In this document: positions 18,179 through 26,110 of the stretch, piece after piece
Position numbering within the stretch: the stretch's first letter is position 1
Layout of the letters: each line of letters opens with the position of its first letter
Source: Piscinibacter sp.
Lineage (GTDB): Bacteria; Pseudomonadota; Gammaproteobacteria; Burkholderiales; Burkholderiaceae_C
Assembly (NCBI GenBank): GCA_017983795.1
Contig: JAGOAS010000007.1
Coordinates: 62,001-126,000 of the forward strand
Length of the DNA: 64,000 nucleotides
Reading direction: 5' to 3'
Position numbers and translations under genes: made by a program
Notes under the pieces: generated by a model
What the model was told of the DNA's origin: nothing
What the model saw: the letters and a program-made list of their open reading frames with translations, nothing else
Database searches by the model: none

Positions 18179-19324
18179 TCAGGCCGTCGCGTTGGCCGCG
18201 GGCTGCGCACCCAAGGACGCCAGGTGCTCATCCAGGCCGATGCGTGCCACGGCCCAGACGAAGCCTGCGAGTTCGCGCGCGACCGCCACGCACACTTTGT
18301 TGCGCTGCACGCCGCGCCCGTTGAGCACCGCAAAGCGCCGGGTCAGCCGCAACTGTGCTTTCCAGGCCGTGGCGCGCACGGCCTCGCTGAGCCCGCTCTG
18401 GCGCCTGGCCGCGTCCTCGCCAATGCGTGCGCCGAACCGGTAGTGCCAGGCGGCCTCGGTCAGCAGGGTGCGTGCATGGGCATTGCCGGTCTTGGTGATG
18501 CTGCCGCGCTGCACGCACTGGCCGCTGGAGTGCTCCGAAGGCACCAGGCCCAGGTAGCCCATGAGCTTGCGCGGATGGTCGAAGCGCCTGAAGTCCCCGA
18601 TCTCGGCCGTCAGCCCAACGGCGCTGATCACGTCGATGCCGCGCAGGGCCTGCAGAGCTTTGACCACTGGCTCGAACCGCCAGCCCTTGATCGCGTCCTG
18701 GAGGGACTGGCTCAGCCGCTCCACACGCTGATCCCCGGCCTTGGTCGCCAGCCAATACTCGGTGAACGCCATCTGCGCCGGCCCCTCGAAGCTCAGCGTG
18801 CCCAGCCAGCGCTCGAACTTCTGCGTCCACGATGTCTTGCCCTCGTAGCCGATGCCGTGGCGCAGCAAGAAGCCCTTGAGCTGCTGGCGCAGTTGCGTGC
18901 GCATGTGCACCGCGTCCTCCCGCGCGCGTGCCAAGTCGCGGATCGCCTCGTCGCCGGGATCAGGCACCCACACCGAGCGCAGCAGCCCCGCCCGGGAGCA
19001 CTCCGCCAGTTGCACGCTGTCGCGGCTGTCAGTCTTGACGCGCGTGCCCGGACGGCGCGGGATCTGCGAGGGCGCCACCACTTCGCAGGTGTAGCCCTTG
19101 GCCTGCAGCGCACGCTGCAGTCCGTAGCCGGTCGGCCCCGCTTCGTACACCACGTGCAGCGCCGAGGCTTCACCCCGCTTGCGCAGCAGCTTCACCAGCT
19201 TGGGCACGTCGTGGTCCATGGTGCACAACACCTTGGCCGCCTGCCGGCCGGCTTCGGCCAGCGCGACGGTGATGGTGTCCTTGTGAACATCCAAACCTAC
19301 ATGCGCCTTGGTAATCTCGCTCAT
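18179..19324 (-). CDS. IS110 family transposase
   Basis: A full-length 381-aa transposase with the N-terminal DEDD RuvC-like domain (Asp12 in GLDVHKD, Glu61 in YEAGPTG, Asp99 and Asp102 in KTDSRDS) and the C-terminal Transposase_20 domain (LRGIDVISAVGLTAEIGDFRRFD) with the serine motif PSEHSSG at 262-268. All catalytic residues are present and there is no frameshift, so the element may be active. Its ribosome site (AAGGAGACCGGCC) lies inside an 11-bp inverted repeat that could hide it in read-through transcripts. The gene is oriented towards the phenol activator gene, so transposase transcription could run into it. Confidence 0.94.
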   Translation of the reverse strand: MSEITKAHVGLDVHKDTITVALAEAGRQAAKVLCTMDHDVPKLVKLLRKRGEASALHVVYEAGPTGYGLQRALQAKGYTCEVVAPSQIPRRPGTRVKTDSRDSVQLAECSRAGLLRSVWVPDPGDEAIRDLARAREDAVHMRTQLRQQLKGFLLRHGIGYEGKTSWTQKFERWLGTLSFEGPAQMAFTEYWLATKAGDQRVERLSQSLQDAIKGWRFEPVVKALQALRGIDVISAVGLTAEIGDFRRFDHPRKLMGYLGLVPSEHSSGQCVQRGSITKTGNAHARTLLTEAAWHYRFGARIGEDAARRQSGLSEAVRATAWKAQLRLTRRFAVLNGRGVQRNKVCVAVARELAGFVWAVARIGLDEHLASLGAQPAANATA

Positions 19325-19411
19325 GGCCGGTCTCCTTCATTGCCGATGACTCCGGTCTTCAGCATGTAGCTCGGCACGTGTGCGTGCAACCTACGTCAGC
19401 GGAGACCGGCC
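19325..19411. repeat. Inverted repeat GGCCGGTCTCC...GGAGACCGGCC over the transposase ribosome site
   Basis: Perfect 11-bp arms at 19325-19335 and 19401-19411 with a 65-bp spacer, immediately upstream of the transposase ATG. The transposase Shine-Dalgarno sequence is part of the inner arm, so a long hairpin in mRNA arriving from outside could block translation, a known IS self-limiting device. The region between contains no gene. Confidence 0.75.
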
Positions 19412-19491
19412 GCCTTCACGCCACGCAGCGCGGCGGTGGGGCATCAGGCGACCATGATGTCTTGGGGCGGCCCGGCGCTGGCCGGAGGGGC

Positions 19492-20406
19492 TCAGTCGGC
19501 CTCGCGCTTGCGCGCCAGCGCCCGCTCGTAGAGCGCGTTGCGCGGTGCGCCGGTCAGCTCCACCGCCAGGGCCACCGCCTGCTTGAGCGGCAGCGCGGCG
19601 AGCAGGGCGTCGAGCACGCGGTCGTGCGCGGCGGAGGCGGCCTCGTCGCCCGCCGGCGCCGCGGCATGCAGCACCAGCACGAATTCGCCGCGCAGGCGGT
19701 TGGCGTCCGCGGCCAGCCAGGGCGGCAGGGCGTCGCAGCGCAGCGTGTGCACCGATTCGAACTGCTTGGTCAGCTCTCGGCACAGCGTGACGAGCCGCTC
19801 GCCGCAGGCCGCGGCCAGCTCGCGCGCCAGCGCTTCGATGCGGTGCGGCGCCTCGTAGAGGATGGCGGTGTGCGCATCGGCGGCGAGGCGCTGCACGGCC
19901 TGCGCGCGCTCGCCGCCCTTGGCCGGCAGGAAGCCGTGGAAGACGAAGCCCTGGCCTTGCGCGTCGCCGGCTACGCTGAGCGCCGCCGCCGCCGCGCTGG
20001 CGCCCGGCAGCGGAATGCAGCGCTGCCCCGCCGCGCTCACGGCGGCGACCAGCGCCGCGCCGGGGTCGCTCACCGCCGGCGTGCCGGCATCGCTGACGAA
20101 GGCGATGCGCTCGCCGCGCGCCAGCCGCTCGATCACGCCTGCGGCGGCGGCGCGCTCGTTGTGCTCGTGCACTGCCAGCAGCGGCTTGCCTTCGATGCCG
20201 AGCGCGCGCAGCAGCGGCGCGCTGTGGCGCGTGTCCTCGCAGGCGATGGCGTCGGCCAGCGCGAGCAGGTGGATGGCGCGCAGGCTCAGGTCGGCGAGGT
20301 TGCCGATCGGCGTGGCGACGACGTAGAGTGCGCCGGCCGGAAAGCTCTGGCCACCGGCGGCCGCGGCAGCGGCCTGCCGCAACAGCGAGGCGTCGATGGA
20401 GTTCAC
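19492..20406 (-). CDS. rsmI: 16S rRNA (cytidine(1402)-2'-O)-methyltransferase
   Basis: A 304-aa tetrapyrrole-methylase-fold enzyme that 2'-O-methylates C1402 of 16S rRNA in the decoding centre. The hallmark segments are [18 protein letters not shown] near residue 28, [31 protein letters not shown] and [15 protein letters not shown]. The only suitable start is a GTG at 20406, which lies 10 bp inside the divergent yraN coding region, so the two 5' ends overlap. The C-terminal [25 protein letters not shown] is the family's helical tail. The expected lpoA gene between rsmI and yraN of enterobacteria is missing, as usual in betaproteobacteria. Confidence 0.95.
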   Translation of the reverse strand: MNSIDASLLRQAAAAAAGGQSFPAGALYVVATPIGNLADLSLRAIHLLALADAIACEDTRHSAPLLRALGIEGKPLLAVHEHNERAAAAGVIERLARGERIAFVSDAGTPAVSDPGAALVAAVSAAGQRCIPLPGASAAAAALSVAGDAQGQGFVFHGFLPAKGGERAQAVQRLAADAHTAILYEAPHRIEALARELAAACGERLVTLCRELTKQFESVHTLRCDALPPWLAADANRLRGEFVLVLHAAAPAGDEAASAAHDRVLDALLAALPLKQAVALAVELTGAPRNALYERALARKREAD

Positions 20407-20779
20407 GAGGCGGCGGACGACGAAGGCGATCGGCGACGAAGGCGAGGCACTCGCCCTCGCGCATCTGCAACGCGCCGGGCTGGTGCTGGTGGAGCGGAAT
20501 TATCGGGTCGCGCGCGGCCCGCACGCGCGCGGCGGCGAAGTCGACCTGATCCTGCGCGAGCGCGACGGCACGCTGGTCTTCGCCGAGGTGCGCGCCCGCG
20601 CCGGCACCGGCCACGGCGGTGCCGCGGCCAGCGTGGGTGCCGCCAAGCAGCGCCGCATCGTGCTGGCGGCGCAGCACTACCTGCTGCGCTGGGCCAGCCC
20701 GCCGCCCTGCCGCTTCGACGTGGTGGCGATCGACGCCGGGCGCGTCGAGTGGCTGCGCGGCGCCTTCGATCTGAGCTGA
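20396..20779 (+). CDS. yraN: YraN family (UPF0102) protein
   Basis: A 127-aa protein of the YraN family, whose fold resembles Holliday-junction resolvase/endonuclease nucleases. The nuclease-like core is visible as [36 protein letters not shown] (the E-x-D and E-x-R residues typical of the PD-(D/E)XK group) and [13 protein letters not shown]. Cellular role is unknown. It overlaps the divergent rsmI start by 11 bp and is followed 60 bp later by the SIS-domain gene, preserving the rsmI-yraN-diaA-dolP order known from other proteobacteria. Confidence 0.92.
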   Translation: MEFTRRRTTKAIGDEGEALALAHLQRAGLVLVERNYRVARGPHARGGEVDLILRERDGTLVFAEVRARAGTGHGGAAASVGAAKQRRIVLAAQHYLLRWASPPPCRFDVVAIDAGRVEWLRGAFDLS

Positions 20780-20839
20780 GGCAGCGCCACGCTGCGCAGG
20801 GAACTGTCAGGGTAAGCCCTTGTCTTATGATCCGCGACC

Positions 20840-21436
20840 ATGCTCGAACAACGCATCCAGCAGCAGTTCTTCGACAGTGCCGACCTCAAGTACGCGGCCG
20901 CGGAGATCCTTGCCAAGCCCATCGCCGACGCCGTCAACGCGGTGGTCGGCTGCATCACGGCCGGCGGCAAGGTGATGGCCTGCGGCAACGGCGGCTCGGC
21001 CAGTGATGCCCAGCATTTCGCCGCCGAGTTCGTCGGCCGCTTCGAACGCGAGCGCCCCGGCCTCGCCGCCATCGCGCTGACCACCGACAGCTCCATCCTC
21101 ACCGCGGTCGGCAACGACTACGACTTCAACTCGATCTTCTCCAAGCAGGTGCAGGCGCTGGGCTCGCCCGGCGACGTGCTGATCGCCATCAGCACCAGCG
21201 GCAACTCGGCCAACGTGCTGGCGGCCGTCGAGGCGGCCCGCGCCAAGGAGATGACGGTGATCGCGCTGACCGGGCGCGGCGGCGGCAAGCTGCGCGAGCG
21301 CCTGGGCGAGACCGACGTGCACATCTGCGTGCCGCACGAACGCACCGCGCGCATCCAGGAGGTTCACATCCTGGCGCTGCACTGCCTGTGCGACGCGGTC
21401 GACCTGCAGCTTCTGGGAGAACAGGACAACTCATGA
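20840..21436 (+). CDS. diaA: SIS domain protein, DiaA/GmhA family
   Basis: A 198-aa sugar-isomerase (SIS) domain protein, similar in length and sequence to phosphoheptose isomerase GmhA and to DiaA, the tetrameric DnaA-binding initiator regulator. The phosphosugar-binding signatures ACGNGGSASDAQHFAAEF (48-64) and ISTSGNSANVL (117-127) are conserved. Synteny (rsmI-yraN-SIS-BON lipoprotein) equals the E. coli yraL-yraN-diaA-yraP locus, so I favour DiaA; automatic annotation in this group often says GmhA, and dual use cannot be excluded. The stop overlaps the start of the following BON gene (ATGA). Confidence 0.88.
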   Translation: MLEQRIQQQFFDSADLKYAAAEILAKPIADAVNAVVGCITAGGKVMACGNGGSASDAQHFAAEFVGRFERERPGLAAIALTTDSSILTAVGNDYDFNSIFSKQVQALGSPGDVLIAISTSGNSANVLAAVEAARAKEMTVIALTGRGGGKLRERLGETDVHICVPHERTARIQEVHILALHCLCDAVDLQLLGEQDNS

Positions 21437-22068
21437 CCCAACGACGCTCCGCCCTCCATCGCCCCGCCCTGCTGCTCGCAGGCCTGGCCGCCACCACGCT
21501 GATCTCCGCCTGCGCGCCTTTGCTGGTGGGCGGCGCCGTGGTCGGCACCTCGATGGTGGTGACCGACCGCCGCACCTCGGGCACGCAGCTCGAGGACCAG
21601 TCCATCGAGATCAAGGGCCAGACGCGCGTGCGCGAAGCCGTCGGCGAGCGCGGCCATGTCACCATCACCAGCTACAACCGCAACGTGCTGCTGACCGGCG
21701 AAGTGGCGGCCGACACCGACAAGGCCGCCGTCGAGCAGGCGGTGGCCAAGATCGAGGGCGTGCGCACGGTGATCAACGAGCTGGCGGTGATGGGCTCGTC
21801 CTCGTTGGCCAGCCGTTCGAGCGACCTGGTGCTGACCAGCAAGGTCAAGGCGAGCTACGTCGATGCCAAGGACGTGTTCGCCAACGCGATCAAGGTCATC
21901 ACCGAGCGCAGCACGGTCTACCTGATGGGCCGCGTCACCGAGCGTGAGTCCAACCGCGCCGCCGACATCGCGCGCGGCGTGCCGGGTGTGCAGAAGGTGG
22001 TGAAGGTGTTCGAGGTGATCACCGAAGCCGAGCTGGCCGAGATCCAGCCCAAGCAGGCGCAGAAGTAG
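21433..22068 (+). CDS. dolP: BON domain outer-membrane lipoprotein, DolP (YraP) type
   Basis: A 211-aa lipoprotein with signal peptide and lipobox LISAC (Cys27), followed by two BON domains (about 65-125, SIEIKGQTRVREAVGE...VLLTGEV; and about 140-200, KVKASYVDAKDVFANAIKVITERSTVYLMGRVTE). DolP maintains outer-membrane integrity and interacts with the BAM complex in E. coli, and its BON2 domain binds anionic phospholipid. It is translationally coupled to diaA by an ATGA overlap. Start selected at MTQRRSALHR because the longer frame is a shadow of diaA. Confidence 0.93.
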   Translation: MTQRRSALHRPALLLAGLAATTLISACAPLLVGGAVVGTSMVVTDRRTSGTQLEDQSIEIKGQTRVREAVGERGHVTITSYNRNVLLTGEVAADTDKAAVEQAVAKIEGVRTVINELAVMGSSSLASRSSDLVLTSKVKASYVDAKDVFANAIKVITERSTVYLMGRVTERESNRAADIARGVPGVQKVVKVFEVITEAELAEIQPKQAQK

Positions 22069-22087
22069 GGCCCGCTGGTCGCGCGCC

Positions 22088-22999
22088 TCAGCGCAGCCGC
22101 TTGATCAGGCTGGAGGTGTCCAGCCGGTTGCCGCCGGCGGCCTGGATGTCGGCATAGAACTGGTCGACCAGCGCCGTCACCGGCAGGCGCGCGCCGTTGC
22201 GCCTGGCTTCCTCCAGGCACAGGCCGAGATCCTTGCGCATCCAGTCGACCGCGAAGCCGAAGTCGAACCTGGCGTCGACCATGGTCGGCCCGCGGTTGTC
22301 CATCTGCCAGCTCTGCGCGGCGCCCTTGCCGATCACGCCGAGCACGGCCTTCATGTCCAGCCCGGCGCGTTCGCCGAAGGCGATCGCTTCGGCAAGCCCC
22401 TGCACCAGCCCGGCGATGGCGATCTGGTTGACCATCTTGGCGAGCTGGCCGGCGCCGTTTCCGCCCAGCAGCGTGACGGCTTTCGAGAACGCCATCGCCA
22501 CCGGCTTGATGGTCTCGAAGGCCTGCGCATCGCCGCCGCACATCACCGTCAGCGCGCCGTTGATGGCGCCGAGGTTGCCGCCGGACACCGGCGCGTCGAT
22601 GAACTTCAGGCCGCGGCCATCCGCCTCGGCGCCGAGCTCGCGCGCGACCTCGGCCGAGGCCGTCGTGTGGTCGACGAAGATCGCGCCCGGCTTCATGCCG
22701 GCGAAGGCGCCATCGGGGCCGAGCACCACCGAGCGCAGGTCGTCGTCGTTGCCGACGCAGGCGAATACGATGTCGGCGCCCTGCGCCGCCTCGCGTGGCG
22801 TGGCCGCACTGCGCCCGCCGAATTCGGCGGCCCAGGCGGCGGCTTTCGCGGCGCTGCGGTTGTAGACGGTGGTGCGGTGCCCGGCGCGCGCCAGGTGGCC
22901 GGCCATCGGCAGGCCCATCACGCCCAGGCCGAGGAAGGCGACGCTGCGCGCCGCGGTGGGTTCGTAGGTCTTGGCGTTGATCGTGCTAATCGTGCTCAT
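22088..22999 (-). CDS. NAD(P)-dependent oxidoreductase, beta-hydroxyacid dehydrogenase family
   Basis: A 303-aa member of the 3-hydroxyisobutyrate dehydrogenase/tartronate semialdehyde reductase family. The dinucleotide-binding motif GLGVMG is at 24-29, the substrate motif DAPVSGGNLGA and the catalytic-lysine block GNGAGQLAKMVNQI are intact. Substrates in the family include 3-hydroxyisobutyrate, tartronate semialdehyde and succinate semialdehyde; the genomic context (between dolP and pilU) does not choose among them. The ATG at 22999 is preferred over one six codons upstream. It converges on dolP with 19 bp between stops. Confidence 0.9.
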   Translation of the reverse strand: MSTISTINAKTYEPTAARSVAFLGLGVMGLPMAGHLARAGHRTTVYNRSAAKAAAWAAEFGGRSAATPREAAQGADIVFACVGNDDDLRSVVLGPDGAFAGMKPGAIFVDHTTASAEVARELGAEADGRGLKFIDAPVSGGNLGAINGALTVMCGGDAQAFETIKPVAMAFSKAVTLLGGNGAGQLAKMVNQIAIAGLVQGLAEAIAFGERAGLDMKAVLGVIGKGAAQSWQMDNRGPTMVDARFDFGFAVDWMRKDLGLCLEEARRNGARLPVTALVDQFYADIQAAGGNRLDTSSLIKRLR

Positions 23000-23030
23000 G
23001 GGCCGATTCTGGCCCAAGGCATGCCGCGCG

Positions 23031-24167
23031 TCAGACGATGGTCAGGTGCTCGGTGCCCGCCGCGAGGTCGGCGTTGCGCGCGCGCTGGCTGTGCAGCTTG
23101 ACCTGCAGGCGCAGGTCGTTCACCGAGTCGGCGTTGCGCAGGATGTCTTCGTAGGTGACGAGGTTGCTCTCGTAGAGGTCGAACAGCGCCTGGTCGAAAG
23201 TCTGCATGCCGAGTTCGCGCGAGCGCTTCATCAGGTCCTTGATGTCGGCGACCTCGCCCTTGAAGATCATGTCGGCGATCAGCGGCGTGTTGAGCAGGAT
23301 CTCCACCGCCGCGATGCGGCCCTTGCCCTCCTGGCGCGGCAGCAGGCGCTGCGAGACCAGGCCCTTCAGGTTGAGCGACAGGTCCATCAGCAGCTGGGCG
23401 CGGCGCTCCTCGGGGAAGAAGTTGATGATGCGGTCGAGCGCCTGGTTCGCGCTGTTGGCGTGCAGCGTGGCCATGCACAGGTGGCCGGTCTCGGCGAAGG
23501 CCACCGCGTGCTCCATGGTCTCGCGGTCGCGGATCTCGCCCATCAGGATCACGTCGGGCGCCTGGCGCAGCGTATTCTTCAGCGCCTGCTCCCAGCCGTC
23601 GGTGTCGATGCCGACCTCGCGCTGCGTGACGATGCAGTTCTTGTGCGGGTGCACGAACTCGACCGGATCCTCGATGGTGATGATGTGGCCGTGCGAGTTC
23701 TCGTTGCGGTAGTCGACCATCGCCGCCAGCGAGGTGCTCTTGCCCGAGCCGGTGGCGCCGACGAAGATGACCAGGCCGCGCTTGGTCATCGCCACGTCCT
23801 TGAGGATCTGCGGCAGGTTCAGGCTGTCGATGGTCGGCAGCTGCTGCGGGATCGTCCGCATCACCATGCCGACGTTGCCCTGCTGCACGAAGGCGTTGAC
23901 GCGGAAGCGCCCGATGCCCTGCGGCGAGATCGCGAAGTTGCACTCCTTGGTCTTCTCGAACTCGGCGGCCTGCTTGTCGTTCATCACCGAGCGCGTCAGC
24001 GCCAGCGTGTGCGCGCCGGTCAGCGGCTGCGGCGAGACCTTGGTGACCTTGCCGTCGACCTTGATGGCGGGCGGGAAGTCGGCGGTGAGGAAGAGGTCCG
24101 AGCCGTTGCGGCTGACCATCAGGCGCAGCAGGTCGTTGACGAACTTGGATGCCTGGTCGCGTTCCAT
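23031..24167 (-). CDS. pilU: Type IV pilus retraction ATPase PilU
   Basis: A 378-aa PilT/PilU-type hexameric ATPase. Walker A is GATGSGKS at 137-144, with the Asp box (ITIEDPVEFVHPHKNC), Walker B (DVILMGEIRD) and His box (ETGHLCMATLHANSANQALDRI) all intact. The acidic, extended C-terminus and the neighbouring pilT identify it as PilU, the accessory motor that helps PilT retract pili under load. It lies downstream of pilT on the same strand, separated by 91 bp that contain a perfect hairpin, so the two may be co-transcribed with processing or partial termination between them. Confidence 0.94.
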   Translation of the reverse strand: MERDQASKFVNDLLRLMVSRNGSDLFLTADFPPAIKVDGKVTKVSPQPLTGAHTLALTRSVMNDKQAAEFEKTKECNFAISPQGIGRFRVNAFVQQGNVGMVMRTIPQQLPTIDSLNLPQILKDVAMTKRGLVIFVGATGSGKSTSLAAMVDYRNENSHGHIITIEDPVEFVHPHKNCIVTQREVGIDTDGWEQALKNTLRQAPDVILMGEIRDRETMEHAVAFAETGHLCMATLHANSANQALDRIINFFPEERRAQLLMDLSLNLKGLVSQRLLPRQEGKGRIAAVEILLNTPLIADMIFKGEVADIKDLMKRSRELGMQTFDQALFDLYESNLVTYEDILRNADSVNDLRLQVKLHSQRARNADLAAGTEHLTIV

Positions 24168-24223
24168 GTTGAATCCTTTCTATCGTCCCCACGGCCTCGC
24201 GGAGCTCGGCCGGTTCGTCAGGC

Positions 24224-24250
24224 GAAGAACAGTCCTCAGGACTGTTCTTC
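24224..24250. repeat. Perfect 12-bp hairpin between pilT and pilU
   Basis: GAAGAACAGTCC and GGACTGTTCTTC flank a 3-bp loop (TCA on the plus strand). There is no T-run on either side, so it is not a standard intrinsic terminator; an mRNA-stabilising or processing structure between pilT and pilU is more likely. Confidence 0.75.
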
Positions 24251-24258
24251 GTCCGGAC

Positions 24259-25302
24259 TCACCCCGGGAAGTTTTCGGGGAACTTGGCCTTCATGCGCGC
24301 TTCGGCCGGCGAGACCACGTTGCGGCGCACCAGATCGGCCAGGTTCTGGTCGAGCGTGGTCATGCCGATGTTGTTGCCGGTCTGGATCGCCGAGTACATC
24401 TGGGCGATCTTGTTCTCGCGGATCAGGTTGCGGATGGCCGCCGTGCCCAGCATGATCTCGTGCGCCGCCACGCGGCCCGAGCCGTCCTTGGTCTTGCACA
24501 GCGTCTGCGAGATCACGCCGATCAGCGATTCGGACAGCATCGCGCGCACCATCTCCTTCTCGGCCGCGGGAAAGACGTCGACGACGCGGTCCACCGTCTT
24601 GGCGGCGCTCGAGGTGTGCAGCGTGCCGAACACCAGGTGGCCGGTTTCGGCGGCGGTGAGCGCCAGGCGGATGGTTTCCAGGTCGCGCATTTCGCCCACC
24701 AGGATCGCGTCCGGGTCCTCGCGCAGCGCCGAGCGCAGCGCGTTGGCGAAGCTGAGCGTGTGCGGGCCGACCTCGCGCTGGTTGATCAGGCACTTCTTCG
24801 ACTCGTGCACGAACTCGATCGGGTCTTCCACCGTCAGCACGTGGCCGAATTCGTTCTCGTTGAGGTGGTTGACCATCGCCGCCAGCGTGGTCGACTTGCC
24901 CGAGCCCGTCGGGCCGGTGACGAGCACCAGGCCGCGCGGCTTGAGCGCGAGCTCGGCGAAGACCTTGGGCGCGTTGAGCTGCTCGAGCGTCAGGATCTTG
25001 CTCGGAATCGTCCGGAACACGGCGCCGGCGCCGCGGTTCTGGTTGAAGGCGTTGACGCGGAAGCGCGCCAGGCCCTGGATCTCGAACGAGAAGTCGCACT
25101 CCAGCGTCTCTTCGTAGGCCTTGCGCTGCGCGTCGTTCATGATGTCGTACACCATGTCGTGCACCTGCTTGTGCTCGAGCGGGTCGACGTTGATGCGGCG
25201 CACGTCGCCGTGCACGCGGATCATCGGCGGCAAGCCGGAAGACAGGTGCAGGTCGGACGCCTTGTTCTTGACCGAGAACGCCAGCAGTTGAGTGATGTCC
25301 AT
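24259..25302 (-). CDS. pilT: Type IV pilus retraction ATPase PilT
   Basis: A 347-aa PilT, the motor that depolymerises type IV pili and drives twitching. Sequence opens MDITQLLAFSVKNKASDLHLSSG as in other PilT proteins; Walker A is GPTGSGKST (130-138), followed by the Asp box (TVEDPIEFVHESKKC), Walker B (DAILVGEMRD) and His box (ETGHLVFGTLHTSSA). The C-terminal AIRNLIRE motif needed for retraction is present (AAIRNLIRENKIAQM). The start at 25302 was chosen from family conservation, although the frame is open far upstream as a shadow of the divergent yggS. The gap to yggS, 69 bp, must hold both promoters. Confidence 0.96.
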   Translation of the reverse strand: MDITQLLAFSVKNKASDLHLSSGLPPMIRVHGDVRRINVDPLEHKQVHDMVYDIMNDAQRKAYEETLECDFSFEIQGLARFRVNAFNQNRGAGAVFRTIPSKILTLEQLNAPKVFAELALKPRGLVLVTGPTGSGKSTTLAAMVNHLNENEFGHVLTVEDPIEFVHESKKCLINQREVGPHTLSFANALRSALREDPDAILVGEMRDLETIRLALTAAETGHLVFGTLHTSSAAKTVDRVVDVFPAAEKEMVRAMLSESLIGVISQTLCKTKDGSGRVAAHEIMLGTAAIRNLIRENKIAQMYSAIQTGNNIGMTTLDQNLADLVRRNVVSPAEARMKAKFPENFPG

Positions 25303-25371
25303 GGAGCAGCGGGTTGTGCGGCGCGCGTGAATGCGCAGGAGACGTCGCCGCGTGGATACTCTCGATTCATT

Positions 25372-26061
25372 ATGGCGACGATCCTCGGCAACATACAACA
25401 AGTGCGCGCTCGCATTGCGAAGGCCTGTGACGGGGCCAAGCGCCCCGTGCAAAGCGTCACGCTGCTGTGTGTGAGCAAAACTTTCGGCAGTGAAGCAGTG
25501 CGCGAGGCGCACGCGGCGGGCGAATCCGCCTTCGGCGAGAACTATGTGCAGGAAGGCATCGACAAGATCGCCGCGCTGGCCGATCTGCGCGCCTCGCTCG
25601 AATGGCACCTGATCGGGCCGCTGCAGAGCAACAAGACGCGCGTGGTGGCCGAGCAGTTCGACTGGGTGCACACGGTCGACCGGCTGAAGATCGCGCAGCG
25701 CCTGTCGGAGCAGCGCCCGGCCGGGCTGGCGCCGCTGCAGGTGTGCCTGCAGGTCAACATCAGCGGCGAGGCCAGCAAGAGCGGCCTGGCGCCCGCCGAG
25801 GTGGCCGCGGTGGCGCATGCCGTGGCGGCCCTGCCTCGCCTGCGCCTGCGCGGGCTGATGGCGATTCCCGAGCCGGCCGGCGATCTGGCGGCGCAGCGCG
25901 CGCCGCACCGCGCCTTGCGCGAGCTGTTCGAGCAGCTGCGGGCGAGCGGCCTCGCGCTCGACACGCTCTCGATGGGCATGAGCGCCGATCTGGAAGCCGC
26001 CATCCTCGAAGGCGCGACGCTGGTGCGCGTGGGCAGCGCGATCTTCGGCCGGCGCGGCTGA
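25372..26061 (+). CDS. yggS: YggS family pyridoxal-phosphate homeostasis protein
   Basis: A 229-aa member of the PLPBP/YggS family, a PLP-binding TIM-barrel protein without known catalytic activity that buffers free PLP and affects amino-acid and keto-acid pools. The PLP lysine is Lys36 in LLCVSKTFG, followed by GENYVQE, WHLIGPLQSNK and the phosphate-binding SMGMSADLEAAI/VRVGSAIFG near the C-terminus. In many proteobacteria yggS is divergent from pilT, as here, and often close to proC, which is found 5 kb downstream in this window. Confidence 0.95.
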   Translation: MATILGNIQQVRARIAKACDGAKRPVQSVTLLCVSKTFGSEAVREAHAAGESAFGENYVQEGIDKIAALADLRASLEWHLIGPLQSNKTRVVAEQFDWVHTVDRLKIAQRLSEQRPAGLAPLQVCLQVNISGEASKSGLAPAEVAAVAHAVAALPRLRLRGLMAIPEPAGDLAAQRAPHRALRELFEQLRASGLALDTLSMGMSADLEAAILEGATLVRVGSAIFGRRG

Positions 26062-26110
26062 CGGGCCGCGCCGTTGCCGTAGCATCGCGGCGCTCGGGAG
26101 GAACAAGCAC

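Larger units (their letters stand above)
17908..19455 (-). mobile_element. IS110-family (IS1111-type) insertion sequence; ends approximate
   Basis: A complete IS110-family transposase with about 250 bp of lower-GC non-coding DNA on its 3' side and about 120 bp on its 5' side separates the activator gene from rsmI. The listed limits are the perfect 9-bp inverted repeat ATGGTCGCC/GGCGACCAT that brackets the region; they may be flanking rather than terminal. A long non-coding end downstream of the transposase is the layout of the IS1111 subgroup, whose guide RNA is encoded there. No target duplication is visible, in keeping with the family. Confidence 0.7.

Noticed and set aside
20840-21436. Phosphoheptose isomerase GmhA as the main call
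   Set aside because: The gene order is that of the diaA locus and no heptose genes are nearby. GmhA remains possible but synteny favours DiaA.
24224-24250. Hairpin between pilT and pilU as an intrinsic terminator
   Set aside because: There is no T-run after the stem on either strand.
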